This document shows positions 1 through 5,133 of a stretch of DNA of 5,624 nucleotides, in pieces. The DNA lies in contig WTHL01000119.1 of NCBI GenBank assembly GCA_011523155.1, positions 1-5,624 on the forward strand, in the 5' to 3' direction. Position numbers and translations under genes: made by a program. Positions within the stretch are counted from its first letter, which is position 1. Every line of letters starts with the position of its first letter. The notes beneath the pieces were generated by a model. The model was not told where the DNA came from and made no database searches. It worked only from the letters and a program-made list of their open reading frames with translations. The stretch comes from Synechococcus sp. PL34863bin_39 (GTDB lineage Bacteria; Cyanobacteriota; Cyanobacteriia; PCC-6307; Cyanobiaceae).

Positions 1-169
1 GGCGGCGCAGCGACCAGCCCACCTGGCGCGCGCAGCCGTAGGCCCCAATCCAGTCAGCGATCTGGCCGTAGGTGACAAGCCGTCCGTAAGGGATTGCCGA
101 CACCACCTGATGCACCCGTTGGTCGAACCCCGGAACGGCATGGTGGGATGCTGGTGTGCTTGGACTCAC
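1..169 (-). CDS. MGMT / alkyltransferase-like DNA-binding protein, N-terminal part (cut by the window edge)
   Basis: The 56 visible residues begin at GTG (169-167) and match the DNA-binding domain of the O6-alkylguanine-DNA alkyltransferase superfamily. After about 14 unconserved residues comes FDQRVHQVVSAIPYGRLVTY (15-34), then GQIADWIG and GCARQVGWSLRR (45-56). Y34 and R48 occupy the places of the conserved Tyr and arginine finger that rotate and replace the flipped base in this family. The catalytic motif (PCHR in true methyltransferases, PWHR or similar in alkyltransferase-like proteins) lies beyond the left edge, so repair enzyme and lesion-recognition protein cannot be separated here. 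The lack of a long N-terminal domain and the ARQVG motif lean towards a short alkyltransferase-like protein (inference). No Shine-Dalgarno precedes the GTG, and an in-frame TTG at 181-179 is an alternative start. It diverges from the gene at 181 with only 11 bases between the starts. Confidence 0.85.
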   Translation of the reverse strand, partial: MSPSTPASHHAVPGFDQRVHQVVSAIPYGRLVTYGQIADWIGAYGCARQVGWSLRR

Positions 170-180
170 GACGAAACACA

Positions 181-483
181 ATGACGGCCGACAAGGAGCT
201 GATTAAACAGGTCGCGCAGGAGCTTTGGGACACCACAAAGAAGCTGCGTCCTGGCCTGCCGAAGATCGTGCGCTCCCAGCTGGTCCTGAAGGCACTGATG
301 ACCATCGGGGATCTCCAGGACCAGCTGCAGGCCGGCATGATTCTGGGAATCATCGCCGACCAGGAACCGGATGAGGAGGAGCAGGGTGGGTCCAACCAGG
401 ACGAGCCTGCCAACGAAGAGAATGCAAGTGACACGTCGCGCACCGCTCCTCGCGCCGTTCGCAAACGCTCTGCTGCTCGTTGA
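181..483 (+). CDS. Conserved picocyanobacterial protein, probably TIGR03894 family (function unknown)
   Basis: This 100-residue soluble protein has no signal peptide or membrane segment. Residues 1-62 form a compact helical part, including KKLRPGLPK (20-28), QLVLKALMTIGDLQD (33-47) and GMILGIIADQEPDEEE (52-67). From memory this agrees with TIGR03894, an uncharacterised family of about 100 residues in Prochlorococcus and marine Synechococcus; I could not run the profile. Residues 62-83 are a low-complexity acidic linker (D, E, N, Q, G), and the tail from about 87 to 100 is basic (R87, R91, R94, K95, R96, R100), so charge is strongly segregated. ATG 181 was chosen because the conserved part starts there; in-frame starts upstream, such as ATG 148, would run into the divergent repair gene. 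No clear ribosome-binding site is present. The next gene starts 6 bases after the stop, suggesting an operon with the microprotein and trmH. Function is unknown. Confidence 0.85.
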   Translation: MTADKELIKQVAQELWDTTKKLRPGLPKIVRSQLVLKALMTIGDLQDQLQAGMILGIIADQEPDEEEQGGSNQDEPANEENASDTSRTAPRAVRKRSAAR

Positions 484-489
484 ACCACT

Positions 490-621
490 GTGACGCTGCG
501 TCGTTTTCTGATCCTGTTTGCCTGCGGTCTGGTCGTGGCGTTGCTGACCCAGTGGGTCTGGCTGTACTGCGTGCTGGCCGGCTCAGCCCTGCTGGTTGTC
601 ATCCAACTGATTCGGGGGTGA
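490..621 (+). CDS. 43-residue hydrophobic membrane microprotein
   Basis: A short open frame begins with GTG at 490 and ends with TGA at 619-621. The product starts VTLRRFLILFACGLVVALL and ends VVIQLIRG. Two hydrophobic helices (about residues 6-20 and 23-40) are separated by a short Q-W-V-W turn region. The charges are R4, R5 and R42, so both ends would lie in the cytoplasm under the positive-inside rule. It sits 6 bases after the preceding gene's stop and 6 bases before the trmH start, with no other use for this 144-base gap, and its last codons overlap trmH's likely ribosome-binding site. Tight packing and uniformly hydrophobic coding favour a real gene. The GTG start, lack of a strong Shine-Dalgarno and small size keep this below certainty. 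No function can be assigned. Confidence 0.65.
   Translation: MTLRRFLILFACGLVVALLTQWVWLYCVLAGSALLVVIQLIRG
614..621 (+). promoter_or_regulatory. Ribosome-binding site for trmH inside the end of the microprotein gene
   Basis: GGGGGTGA differs from the strong Shine-Dalgarno form GGAGGTGA at one base, and its G run ends 9 bases before the trmH ATG at 628. It contains the stop codon of the 43-residue gene, so ribosomes ending there would arrive on the trmH initiation site. This supports ATG 628 as the trmH start and suggests translational coupling (inference). Confidence 0.45.
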
Positions 622-627
622 AGTCGC

Positions 628-1317
628 ATGCCGGTGCTGCAGCGAAGGTTTGAACGCCTGAAGTCGGTGCTCGACGGTCGCATGGCCGATCTGACCGTTC
701 TGCTGGAGCATGTGGAGAAACCGCATAACCTTTCGGCCATCCTGCGCAGCTGCGATGCCGTCGGCGCACTGGAGGCACACGCCGTCAGCCTGAGCGGCCG
801 CCTTCGGACCTTCAACAGCACGGCGCAAGGCAGCCAGAAATGGGTTCCTCTGCACGATCACGCCAACACCGAAACCGCCGTTGCAACGCTGAAAGCAAAG
901 GGGTTTCGTCTTTACGGCACCCATCTGGGCGTCAATGCCAGGGATTATCGGGATTGTGATTTCACTGGCCCCACAGCGTTTGTACTCGGTGCCGAAAAGT
1001 GGGGTCTCAGTGAAGCTGCACGCGACCTGATGGACGAGGCGGTGTACATCCCAATGCGGGGAATGGTGCAGTCCCTGAACGTGTCCGTCGCTGGAGCGAC
1101 CCTGCTGTTCGAGGCGGTCCGGCAGCGACGGGAAGCTGGAGTGCTCCCTAGCCGTGGAGAAGGGTTATCACCCGACCTCTACCAACGGCGGCTGTTCGAA
1201 TGGGCCTACCCAGAGGTCGCGGAATGGTGCAGTAGCACCGGAAGACCGTATCCGGGACTGAATGCGTTGGGTGAAATTGTGGAAGAGCTGCCTCGCTCTT
1301 TGAAACTTCGCTGCTGA
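628..1317 (+). CDS. trmH: tRNA (guanosine-18-2'-O)-methyltransferase TrmH
   Basis: This 229-residue SpoU/SPOUT-family methyltransferase would use S-adenosylmethionine to methylate the 2'-OH of a tRNA ribose, classically G18 of the D-loop, in the cytoplasm. All three SpoU motifs are present. Motif 1 is HNLSAILRSCDAVG (33-46) with N34 and the catalytic arginine R40. Motif 2 is FVLGAEKWGLS (118-128) with E123. Motif 3 is IPMRGMVQSLNVSVAGA (141-157) with S149 and N151. These match the Thermus TrmH residues N35, R41, E124, S150 and N152, shifted by one. Motifs 2 and 3 form the deep trefoil knot that binds the cofactor. The C-terminal tail (about 170-220, with RRLFEWAYPEVAEW and GRPYPGLNALGEI) resembles the C-terminal extension of E. 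coli TrmH, which favours TrmH over the 23S rRNA enzyme RlmB. It is the last gene of the 181-1317 cluster and converges on the gene ending at 1361. Confidence 0.95.
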   Translation: MPVLQRRFERLKSVLDGRMADLTVLLEHVEKPHNLSAILRSCDAVGALEAHAVSLSGRLRTFNSTAQGSQKWVPLHDHANTETAVATLKAKGFRLYGTHLGVNARDYRDCDFTGPTAFVLGAEKWGLSEAARDLMDEAVYIPMRGMVQSLNVSVAGATLLFEAVRQRREAGVLPSRGEGLSPDLYQRRLFEWAYPEVAEWCSSTGRPYPGLNALGEIVEELPRSLKLRC

Positions 1318-1360
1318 TCGATCTCGATCGGTCACCGAACAGATCTCTCAGACAGAGGTT

Positions 1361-1621
1361 TCAGAACGGCATCAAAACATCCTTGCCAGACCGCGACGGT
1401 TGGACGACAGGATGATTGCGTCGAGCAGCTGGCAACCGCAAGGCCAACACAAGCGCTGAGACCTCAAGCACGAGGTTGCGACCGACAAACAACACGACAA
1501 GACCCAGAGCGATGGCAAGCATCTGCTCCAACAGGCCGATGACATCATCGGGATTCGAACGACCCGACACCCACAGGACAGTTCCCAGAGACAGAAGCAC
1601 CAGGGTGATCCACCAGGGCAT
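1361..1621 (-). CDS. Small two-helix membrane protein of unknown function
   Basis: This 86-residue protein begins MPWWITLVLLSLGTVLWVSG. One membrane helix spans about residues 3-19. A short polar loop with SNPDD (22-26) follows, then a second hydrophobic stretch (34-61) with R48 and E53 embedded, which may be one long or amphipathic helix. The tail (62-86) is basic and polar, with RLPAARR near its start. The start is ATG 1621-1619, preceded by a weak GAAGTGAG ribosome-binding stretch. It begins 59 bases after the permease stop on the same strand, so it is probably cotranscribed with the permease and may be an accessory membrane protein (inference from position only). I do not recognise the family. 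The overlapping plus-strand frame at 1416-1673 gives an arginine- and threonine-rich, low-complexity product and is discounted. Confidence 0.75.
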   Translation of the reverse strand: MPWWITLVLLSLGTVLWVSGRSNPDDVIGLLEQMLAIALGLVVLFVGRNLVLEVSALVLALRLPAARRNHPVVQPSRSGKDVLMPF

Positions 1622-1679
1622 GGCCGCTCACTTCAACAACAGAATTGTGGCGCGAACCAGCCCTCAGAGGTGAGTCTGT

Positions 1680-2549
1680 TCAAGCATCCGCATCGCTCGG
1701 GGCACTGATCCAGCTCTCAAGGCCCTCTCCAAGGAACGACAATCCGAGCACAAGCACGAACATCGCCAGACCGGGGTAAAGGGCAGTCCACCAGACTCCC
1801 GTCGGGACGGCCGCCAGAGCCAGATTCAGATCGCCCCCCCATTCAGGGACAGTCTCAGGCAATCCAAGGCCGAGGAAACCGAGCCCACCCAGCACCAACA
1901 CCGCATCTGCGGAATTCAGCGTGACCAGAACAGGCACCGAGGTGATGACATTCCTCAGCAGATAACGACGCAGGATCCAAAGAGGGCCGGCTCCTAGCGA
2001 GCGAGCCGCCATGACAAAGAGCTCGGCCTTCACCTGCGCGGTCTGATTACGAACCACGCGGAAGTACTGAGGGACATACACAACACACAACGCAGCCGCA
2101 GCGTTGGGGATTCCGCGTCCGAGCAGAAACGCCAGAACGACCGAGAGCAACAGCACGGGCAAGGTGTAGAGGGTGTCCATGAGGAGAACCAGCCCCCTGT
2201 CGAGAGCCCCCCCGAAATAACCGCTCGCCATACCCAGGGGCACCCCGATCAAAAGCGCCAAGGCAACGGCGAGAAGGACGACCTGCAAGGCCACACCACT
2301 GCCCTGAAGAGTGCGCACACAGACATCGCGCCCAAGACGGTCAGTCCCGCACCAGTGCTGCCAGGAGGGAGACGCGTAAATCGGATTGTCCAGACCCGCA
2401 TTGGGATCAGGCAACAGCCCCGCCGCCAACAGCAACGGCGTCAACACAGCCATGACGATGTAGATGGCCAGGATCACAGCACCCCAGCGGGCCATGCGAC
2501 TGGAAAGATGGCTGGGGGACAAACGGATACGCGAGCAACCAAGCACCAT
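1680..2549 (-). CDS. ABC transporter permease, DppC/OppC/NikC type
   Basis: This inner-membrane permease subunit of a peptide- or nickel-type uptake system has 289 residues, the usual DppC length. The order is typical: a first membrane helix (about 22-44); a periplasmic segment ending in the family signature GTDRLGRDV (68-76); a bundle of four or five helices from about 85 to 282; and the EAA loop that docks on the ATPase, ELFVMAARSLGAGPLWI (176-192). GYFGGALDRG (110-119) and GLGFLGLGLPETVPEWGGDL are also characteristic. The substrate cannot be told from the permease: di- or oligopeptide, nickel and other metal-chelate systems all use this fold. The usual DppB-type partner permease, ATPases and binding protein are not in the window, and only a small membrane protein follows. 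ATG 2549 is the first start and lacks a clear ribosome-binding site. M19 is an alternative just before the first helix. Two G7 runs lie in its coding strand. Confidence 0.94.
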   Translation of the reverse strand: MVLGCSRIRLSPSHLSSRMARWGAVILAIYIVMAVLTPLLLAAGLLPDPNAGLDNPIYASPSWQHWCGTDRLGRDVCVRTLQGSGVALQVVLLAVALALLIGVPLGMASGYFGGALDRGLVLLMDTLYTLPVLLLSVVLAFLLGRGIPNAAAALCVVYVPQYFRVVRNQTAQVKAELFVMAARSLGAGPLWILRRYLLRNVITSVPVLVTLNSADAVLVLGGLGFLGLGLPETVPEWGGDLNLALAAVPTGVWWTALYPGLAMFVLVLGLSFLGEGLESWISAPSDADA

Positions 2550-2633
2550 CTTGAAGGCAACAAGACGGCCAGGAAAATCTCAATTGACAAGGGCCCAGCT
2601 GGCGAATCGATCCAAACGGTCAAGAATGAGGCG
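2550..2633. promoter_or_regulatory. Divergent promoter region between the permease and the histidine kinase
   Basis: These 84 bases must hold the start signals for both the permease (leftward) and the kinase (rightward) unless promoters reach into the genes. A perfect -35-like TTGACA lies on the plus strand at 2584-2589, but no convincing TANNNT follows at 16-18 bases. TCAATTGA (2580-2587) and CCAGCTGG (2595-2602) are 8-bp palindromes and could be operator half-sites. The shared region suggests that the kinase and transporter may be co-regulated, which is inference. Confidence 0.35.
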
Positions 2634-4130
2634 ATGAGGACCTCGAATCAATGGCGGGAACACCTGCTGGGTAGCCTGCTGGGTCAGCTCCAACTGGCCA
2701 CCTACACAGCTGTATTCATCGGATTCAGTGGCGCCAGCATCTCGGGCCTATGGCTGACACAACGCAGTCAGGCGCTCTCCGGCGACTCTGCGCTGCGAAT
2801 GAATGCCAAACAACTCGAGTCGGAGCTCCTGAATGAAGGATTGCTGGTCTGGTCGGCGGATGACACGGCAGACACACGAGCACAACGAGAGTTAGCGATC
2901 CGCAAGACGTTGGTCTGGCATTCGAGCAAATATCACACCCATTGGATCGAGCAGCCGGATGGACGTTTTCTCCTGCCGATCAATCACACCAGAGCCATCG
3001 ACCCCACACTTCCCAGCAATGTTGCGTCTGTGGTCACCAAACCAGGTGTGGCCGAAACCATGCGAGCCAACGGCTTGGATTACATCGCGATTTTGAATCG
3101 CATCTATCCAACGGGTCAAAAGATCTGGAGTACATCTGAAGTCACGACGCTCAAAAAAGCCCAGAGTGCTTTTTTGAATTGGATGATCGTGATCTGGGGA
3201 AGCTGCCTTGTCGTCTCCCTCTGGACAGTGAATCGCCTGGTTCGGCGAATCATTCGACCACTGCAGCAGCTGACAGAAGCGTCGGCAGGCCTGACAGCTG
3301 AGACCCTTGTCAGCTCGGTGGTGACCATTGACAACGCTCCTCTTGAAGTGAGTCAGCTGGCGAGCACGTACAACGCATTGAGGGGACGCCTTGCGAAATC
3401 CTGGAATGACCAGCGCCGGTTTGTCAGCGCAGTTAGCCATGAATTGAGAACACCTTTAACAATCATTCAGTGCTACGTCCACAGCACACTCAAACGCAGC
3501 ACTAACCTCAGCGAATCGCAACGCAAAGGATTGCGCACCGCAGAAGAAGAGAGCGTTCGGATGCGCTATCTGCTGGATGATCTTTTGGACCTCTCACGCA
3601 GCGATTGTGGCCAACTAAAACTGAACAATGAGCCAATGCCCATCGGGTTGGCCGTCCGTGAAGCCGTTGATTTAGCTCGCTGCAGCCTCGATCGCGAGAT
3701 CAATCTGATTCAACCCCCCGGCAGCGAAGCTCCGGACGCATGGATTGCCCTCGCCGATCCAGACAGATTGCGCCAGGTACTTCTGGATCTTCTTGAAAAT
3801 GCCCACAAATACTCTGCAGGGGGCGAGCCGATCACCGTGACTCTCAGCGAGGCCAACCACATGGCCATCGTCGCTGTCGCGGACCAAGGGATTGGAATCC
3901 CCGAAGATGATCTTGACAAAGTGTTTGAACGCTTCCATCGAGGAGCCAATGCGAGCATCAGCGGTGGCAGCGGCCTGGGCCTTTCGATCGTGAAGATGCT
4001 GGTGGAAGCGATGGCCGGCAGCGTGTCGGTCAAGAGCACAGTCAATCAAGGCAGCACCTTCACAGTGATGCTTCCGTTAAGGCAAGATCAGGGTCATGTT
4101 GTGACAGACGCGAAAGCAACCAACACATGA
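2634..4130 (+). CDS. Membrane-bound sensor histidine kinase (periplasmic sensor, HAMP, HisKA, HATPase)
   Basis: This 498-residue two-component sensor kinase autophosphorylates a histidine in response to a periplasmic or membrane signal. The domain order is a short cytoplasmic start, membrane helix 1 (21-41), a periplasmic domain (about 42-180) of no family I recognise, membrane helix 2 (183-203) and a HAMP linker (about 200-255, with P209). The dimerisation/phosphoacceptor helix carries FVSAVSHELRTPL with H269. The ATPase domain has the N box LLENAHKYS with N389, the G1 box DQGIGIP (417-423), the F box FERF (431-434) and the G2 box GGSGLGLS (444-451). All key residues are intact, so it should be active. 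ATG 2634 is chosen because the frame continues upstream antisense to the permease and no other good start lies before helix 1. GAGG sits only two bases upstream, an unusually short spacing. No response regulator adjoins it. The stop overlaps the start of the next gene (ATGA). Confidence 0.95.
   Translation: MRTSNQWREHLLGSLLGQLQLATYTAVFIGFSGASISGLWLTQRSQALSGDSALRMNAKQLESELLNEGLLVWSADDTADTRAQRELAIRKTLVWHSSKYHTHWIEQPDGRFLLPINHTRAIDPTLPSNVASVVTKPGVAETMRANGLDYIAILNRIYPTGQKIWSTSEVTTLKKAQSAFLNWMIVIWGSCLVVSLWTVNRLVRRIIRPLQQLTEASAGLTAETLVSSVVTIDNAPLEVSQLASTYNALRGRLAKSWNDQRRFVSAVSHELRTPLTIIQCYVHSTLKRSTNLSESQRKGLRTAEEESVRMRYLLDDLLDLSRSDCGQLKLNNEPMPIGLAVREAVDLARCSLDREINLIQPPGSEAPDAWIALADPDRLRQVLLDLLENAHKYSAGGEPITVTLSEANHMAIVAVADQGIGIPEDDLDKVFERFHRGANASISGGSGLGLSIVKMLVEAMAGSVSVKSTVNQGSTFTVMLPLRQDQGHVVTDAKATNT
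3151..3177. repeat. Perfect 10-bp inverted repeat with A6 and T6 runs inside the kinase gene
   Basis: The left arm TCAAAAAAGC (3151-3160) and right arm GCTTTTTTGA (3168-3177) are exact reverse complements around a 7-base loop. The element codes for the junction between the periplasmic domain and membrane helix 2 (about residues 173-182). It looks like a terminator with A and U tracts, but the G-C core is only two pairs, so termination is doubtful. The run TTTTTTG is phased as T-TTT-TTG, the canonical -1 slippery arrangement. Confidence 0.6.
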
Positions 4131-4480
4131 TTCCCTATCTTCTGCTGTCCTCGCTGCTGATCCCCGTAAATATCTGGGCAGCAATCACACCTCACCTGCA
4201 CAGCGATCTCTCAATGAGAATCCTCCATGCAGTGTCGGTCTTGGTGCTGCTACCTCTGCTCAACTCGCTCTGGAGGGATCGGCAGAAGATCTCAAAAGTG
4301 CCAGCAATCATTCTCGCGGTATTCACGACGATTCTCGCCGTCGTGAATATTCAGATTTCTGCCCAAGGCATGGGAGTTCAATACGGTTGGGTCGGCCATT
4401 TGATGCTTGCAGTAGCCGCCTTCAGCGTTGAAATTTACTTTCTAGCCGAAGAACAGGCATCCACACCCTTTAACCCTTAG
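4127..4480 (+). CDS. Four-helix integral membrane protein, translationally coupled to the histidine kinase
   Basis: This 117-residue hydrophobic protein has four probable membrane helices: about 2-21, 32-47, 57-76 and 86-106. A short basic cytoplasmic loop with WRDRQK (49-54) joins helices 2 and 3, so both ends probably face the cytoplasm. H23 and H25 sit just after helix 1, in the loop predicted to face the periplasm. There are no cysteines and no enzymatic motif I recognise. The start ATG (4127) shares ATGA with the kinase stop, a hallmark of coupled translation and usually of joint function, so a role as signal receptor, modulator or transport partner of the kinase is plausible (inference). 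Helix 3 contains a seven-residue internal repeat (ILAVFTT then ILAVVNI), and the DNA there forms a strong inverted repeat. No response regulator or transporter follows; the next gene converges on it after 29 bases. Confidence 0.85.
   Translation: MIPYLLLSSLLIPVNIWAAITPHLHSDLSMRILHAVSVLVLLPLLNSLWRDRQKISKVPAIILAVFTTILAVVNIQISAQGMGVQYGWVGHLMLAVAAFSVEIYFLAEEQASTPFNP
4320..4349. repeat. Perfect 11-bp inverted repeat within the four-helix protein gene
   Basis: The left arm TATTCACGACG (4320-4330) and right arm CGTCGTGAATA (4339-4349) are exact reverse complements around an 8-base loop. It overlaps a near-perfect direct repeat: ATTCTCGCGGT at 4310-4320 and ATTCTCGCCGT at 4331-4341, one mismatch, 21 bases apart. 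No T run follows, so it is not an ordinary intrinsic terminator. In RNA it would form a stable hairpin near the middle of the coding sequence. Confidence 0.7.
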
Positions 4481-4509
4481 ACCCTTATACAGAGCTATTA
4501 AAACAAGGC

Positions 4510-5133
4510 CTACAGCGACAACCTGCTTCTGACACGTTGTGAAGATCCTGCATTGAGTGACGAATGTTGAGTCGTCAGCTGCTCGATCGTTACTTCAACA
4601 AGCTGTAGTCGTGTGTCTTCCGTTGCAGCGAAACCAAGACCGTCACCATCACTCGAAGGGAGGGAATCAAGTAAAACCCGATTCGTCATGACGCCAACGG
4701 GGTCAATGCGGCCATCCAATCCATAGGCAGGGCCACAACGCATCAGAACATCTCCTCTCCAAATCGCGGATGGAGCGTTTCCAACGCTGTAGACAATCGC
4801 GTGACGAAGAGCGGAAGGATCATCCGGCGATAACGAGATCGCCAACACAGGACGGCGATTCACAAGCGGACAAGACCACAGGCCGGTCGCTTCCGGATTA
4901 GCAACCAAGCCATAACCCTGCCGGACATCGGAGCGGATCAGCCTGAGTGCGCGTTGCTGAGCGCGTTCGACCTTGAATCGCGACTGACTGGCCGTGTGAA
5001 GCCGCAGTGTCGTTGTCAGAAGAACAACCAACCCCCCAAAGATCAGTGAAGCGAGGGAAGCTGACACGACAAGTTCAAGCAAGGTAAAACCTTGTCGGCA
5101 GGCGGAGATCAAACGTCGACAACGTCGTCTCAT
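4510..5133 (-). CDS. PilW-like type IV minor pilin (prepilin)
   Basis: This 207-residue type IV prepilin has a basic leader (MRRRCRRLISACRQG) and a class III signal in which prepilin peptidase would cut G15|F16. The mature protein begins FTLLELVVSASLASL, with the conserved Glu at mature position 5 (E20) and a hydrophobic helix to about residue 43 that packs in the pilus core. The remaining 160 residues form a globular domain with two cysteines (C88 and C133), a possible disulfide. The length and the hydrophobic helix followed by an amphipathic stretch (SQSRFKVERAQQRALRLIRSDVRQG) are typical of PilW/PilJ-like minor pilins, which prime or cap pilus assembly. ATG 5133 is preferred over an in-frame TTG at 5148 because it overlaps the upstream pilin stop as ATGA, implying coupled translation. 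The specific family name is a similarity judgement; the pilin signal itself is clear. Confidence 0.88.
   Translation of the reverse strand: MRRRCRRLISACRQGFTLLELVVSASLASLIFGGLVVLLTTTLRLHTASQSRFKVERAQQRALRLIRSDVRQGYGLVANPEATGLWSCPLVNRRPVLAISLSPDDPSALRHAIVYSVGNAPSAIWRGDVLMRCGPAYGLDGRIDPVGVMTNRVLLDSLPSSDGDGLGFAATEDTRLQLVEVTIEQLTTQHSSLNAGSSQRVRSRLSL

Noticed and set aside
54..821. A 255-codon minus-strand frame across the TIGR03894-like gene, the microprotein and trmH
   Set aside because: It is antisense to three better-supported genes, rich in Arg, Ser and Thr, and has no recognisable domain; long antisense frames are common in GC-rich coding DNA.
1315..1330. TGATCG...CGGTCA stem after trmH as an intrinsic terminator
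   Set aside because: The stem is only 5-6 pairs including a G-T wobble, overlaps the stop codon, and is not followed by a T run.
1416..1673. Plus-strand 85-codon frame opposite the 86-residue membrane protein
   Set aside because: The product is rich in R, T, N and S with no hydrophobic core, whereas the minus-strand product has coherent membrane helices and lies downstream of the permease.
2355..2633. An N-terminal extension of the kinase frame upstream of ATG 2634
   Set aside because: The extension overlaps the permease gene antisense, is low-complexity (Q-, R- and H-rich) and lacks any kinase feature; helix 1 begins 20 residues after ATG 2634.
3672..4049. Minus-strand frames opposite the kinase ATPase domain (also at 2892-3440)
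   Set aside because: They are shadows of a gene with all its conserved motifs on the plus strand; no domain or start signal supports them.
4473..4487. ACCCTTA repeated twice, 8 bases apart, at the end of the four-helix gene
   Set aside because: Two short copies with no further periodicity; chance is the simplest explanation.
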